In this document: positions 63,517-64,000 of the stretch, in pieces | Position numbering within the stretch: the stretch's first letter is position 1 | How the letters are laid out: each line of letters starts with the position of its first letter | DNA from: Candidatus Heimdallarchaeota archaeon | GTDB lineage: Archaea > Asgardarchaeota > Heimdallarchaeia > Heimdallarchaeales > Heimdallarchaeaceae | Length of the DNA stretch: 64,000 nt | Direction: 5' to 3' | NCBI GenBank assembly: GCA_019057815.1 | Contig: JAHLWR010000012.1 | Location: 1 to 64,000 of the forward strand | Made by a program: the position numbers and the translations under genes | Notes under the pieces: generated by a model | The model's database searches: none | Seen by the model: the letters and a program-made list of their open reading frames with translations, nothing else | What the model was told of the DNA's origin: nothing

Positions 63517-64000
63517 TTAATAATCGTCCGATTCTAGTTTTTCTTTCTTGTCTTTGATGACAATCTGTTCAACCAATCTTGTGAAAACAATATCAACATT
63601 TTCTCCTGTTAAAGCTGAAGTTTCGATGTATGGGACCTCATATCCCGACCAAACACTCAATTCTTCAGCGTATTGTTTTCCATATTTAGGAAGCATCGTT
63701 TCTTTGTTACTTCGAAGATCTACTTTATTTCCAATCAAAACAATTGGTAATCTTTTATTCTTATTGTTACTTACTAATTCTGCAATCCAGTTAGGTAGTA
63801 ATCTGAATGTTTCAATTCTTGTTAAGTCGAATAAAACAAGAGCACCTCTACAGCCTCTATAGTAAGCTTTACGAATGTCTTTGAACAAAGGTTGACCTGC
63901 AAGATCCCAAATAAGCAAATTATATTGGATATTGTTCAAGCTGATTTTTTTAGAAGCGAAATCTGATCCCATGGTTAGAATATAGTCTTCTTTGAAAGTT
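63517..64000 (-). CDS. Ras/Rab-type small GTPase, 5' end outside window
   Basis: At least 160 residues; the frame continues past the window edge, and the ATG at 63972 is internal. Visible motifs are the switch I Thr (YILTMGSDFASKKI), G3 WDLAGQPLF, G4 GNKVDL and G5 ETSALTG; the P-loop should lie just outside. The switch II Gln is kept. The pattern is that of the Rab/Ras branch. Large families of such GTPases are a hallmark of Asgard archaea and are the best lineage marker here. No prenylation Cys is at the C-terminus (KLESDDY). Confidence 0.9.
   Translation of the reverse strand, partial: TFKEDYILTMGSDFASKKISLNNIQYNLLIWDLAGQPLFKDIRKAYYRGCRGALVLFDLTRIETFRLLPNWIAELVSNNKNKRLPIVLIGNKVDLRSNKETMLPKYGKQYAEELSVWSGYEVPYIETSALTGENVDIVFTRLVEQIVIKDKKEKLESDDY

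Noticed and set aside
1-64000. tRNA genes
   Set aside because: I scanned for T-loop (GTTCRANTC) and acceptor-stem pairs on both strands by eye and found no convincing tRNA; a tRNAscan run would be decisive.

Overview
The window is AT-rich, densely coded DNA that I read as an Asgard archaeon (Promethearchaeota); a Lokiarchaeia- or Heimdallarchaeia-type lineage is plausible but not resolved. The reasons are a eukaryote-like Ras/Rab-family small GTPase at the right edge (63517-64000), several secreted proteins of archaeal design (signal peptide, beta-helix or Ig-like repeats, one C-terminal membrane anchor and a basic tail), archaeal-type regulators (ThiR with a ThiN domain, TrmB, PadR, AbrB), a tungsten-type aldehyde ferredoxin oxidoreductase cassette, and short leaders with TATA-like boxes. 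No rRNA or tRNA gene was found.

Left part (1-8.9 kb): a locus of a multi-zinc-ribbon protein followed by a P-type Ca2+-ATPase is present twice. The second copy has lost about 1.9 kb, from mid zinc-ribbon to mid ATPase. In its place is a 1.53-kb element with 38-bp perfect terminal inverted repeats. Its only sizeable gene encodes Cas1, the CRISPR/casposon integrase, with no other cas gene and no CRISPR array. Six 19-bp palindromes of form GTCG-N11-CGAC lie in its subterminal regions. Solo ends of the same family recur near 26.9, 44.6, 45.6 and 57.6 kb. This Cas1-only element is the most noteworthy object in the window.

Middle (8.9-43 kb): a frameshifted beta-helix surface protein; a thiamine-type ABC importer (ThiB-ThiP-ThiQ) diverging from its probable regulator ThiR; tsaC; a cysteine-less isochorismatase homologue; an unknown two-gene operon behind a perfect palindrome; a PadR / GyrI-like / BtrH-like operon with its own palindromic operator; a kinase-M23-aminotransferase fusion; a second beta-helix protein; an aminotransferase; the TldD/TldE pair; an HD protein; a membrane-anchored thioredoxin; the radical SAM maturase-AOR-MoaD cassette; an SDR; a histidine kinase with a broken response regulator joined to aspartate dehydrogenase.

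Right part (43-64 kb): an AbrB-ArsM arsenic pair, a HEPN protein set between direct repeats of a broken gene, a cyclic amidohydrolase, a TrmB-regulated ABC-2 exporter, a substrate-binding protein whose lobes appear circularly permuted, a HEPN-MNT toxin-antitoxin pair fused by a frameshift, a DUF998-like gene with an internal stop, a GC-rich structured segment that may be an IS605 relic, an MFS exporter with divergent regulator, methyltransferase, DinB, an anchored secreted protein, an SPL-like radical SAM enzyme and the small GTPase.

A recurring theme is short direct-orientation copies of pieces of nearby genes (34.8, 47.0/47.8, 49.4, 55.0, 56.4 kb), which suggests repeated local duplication and deletion.
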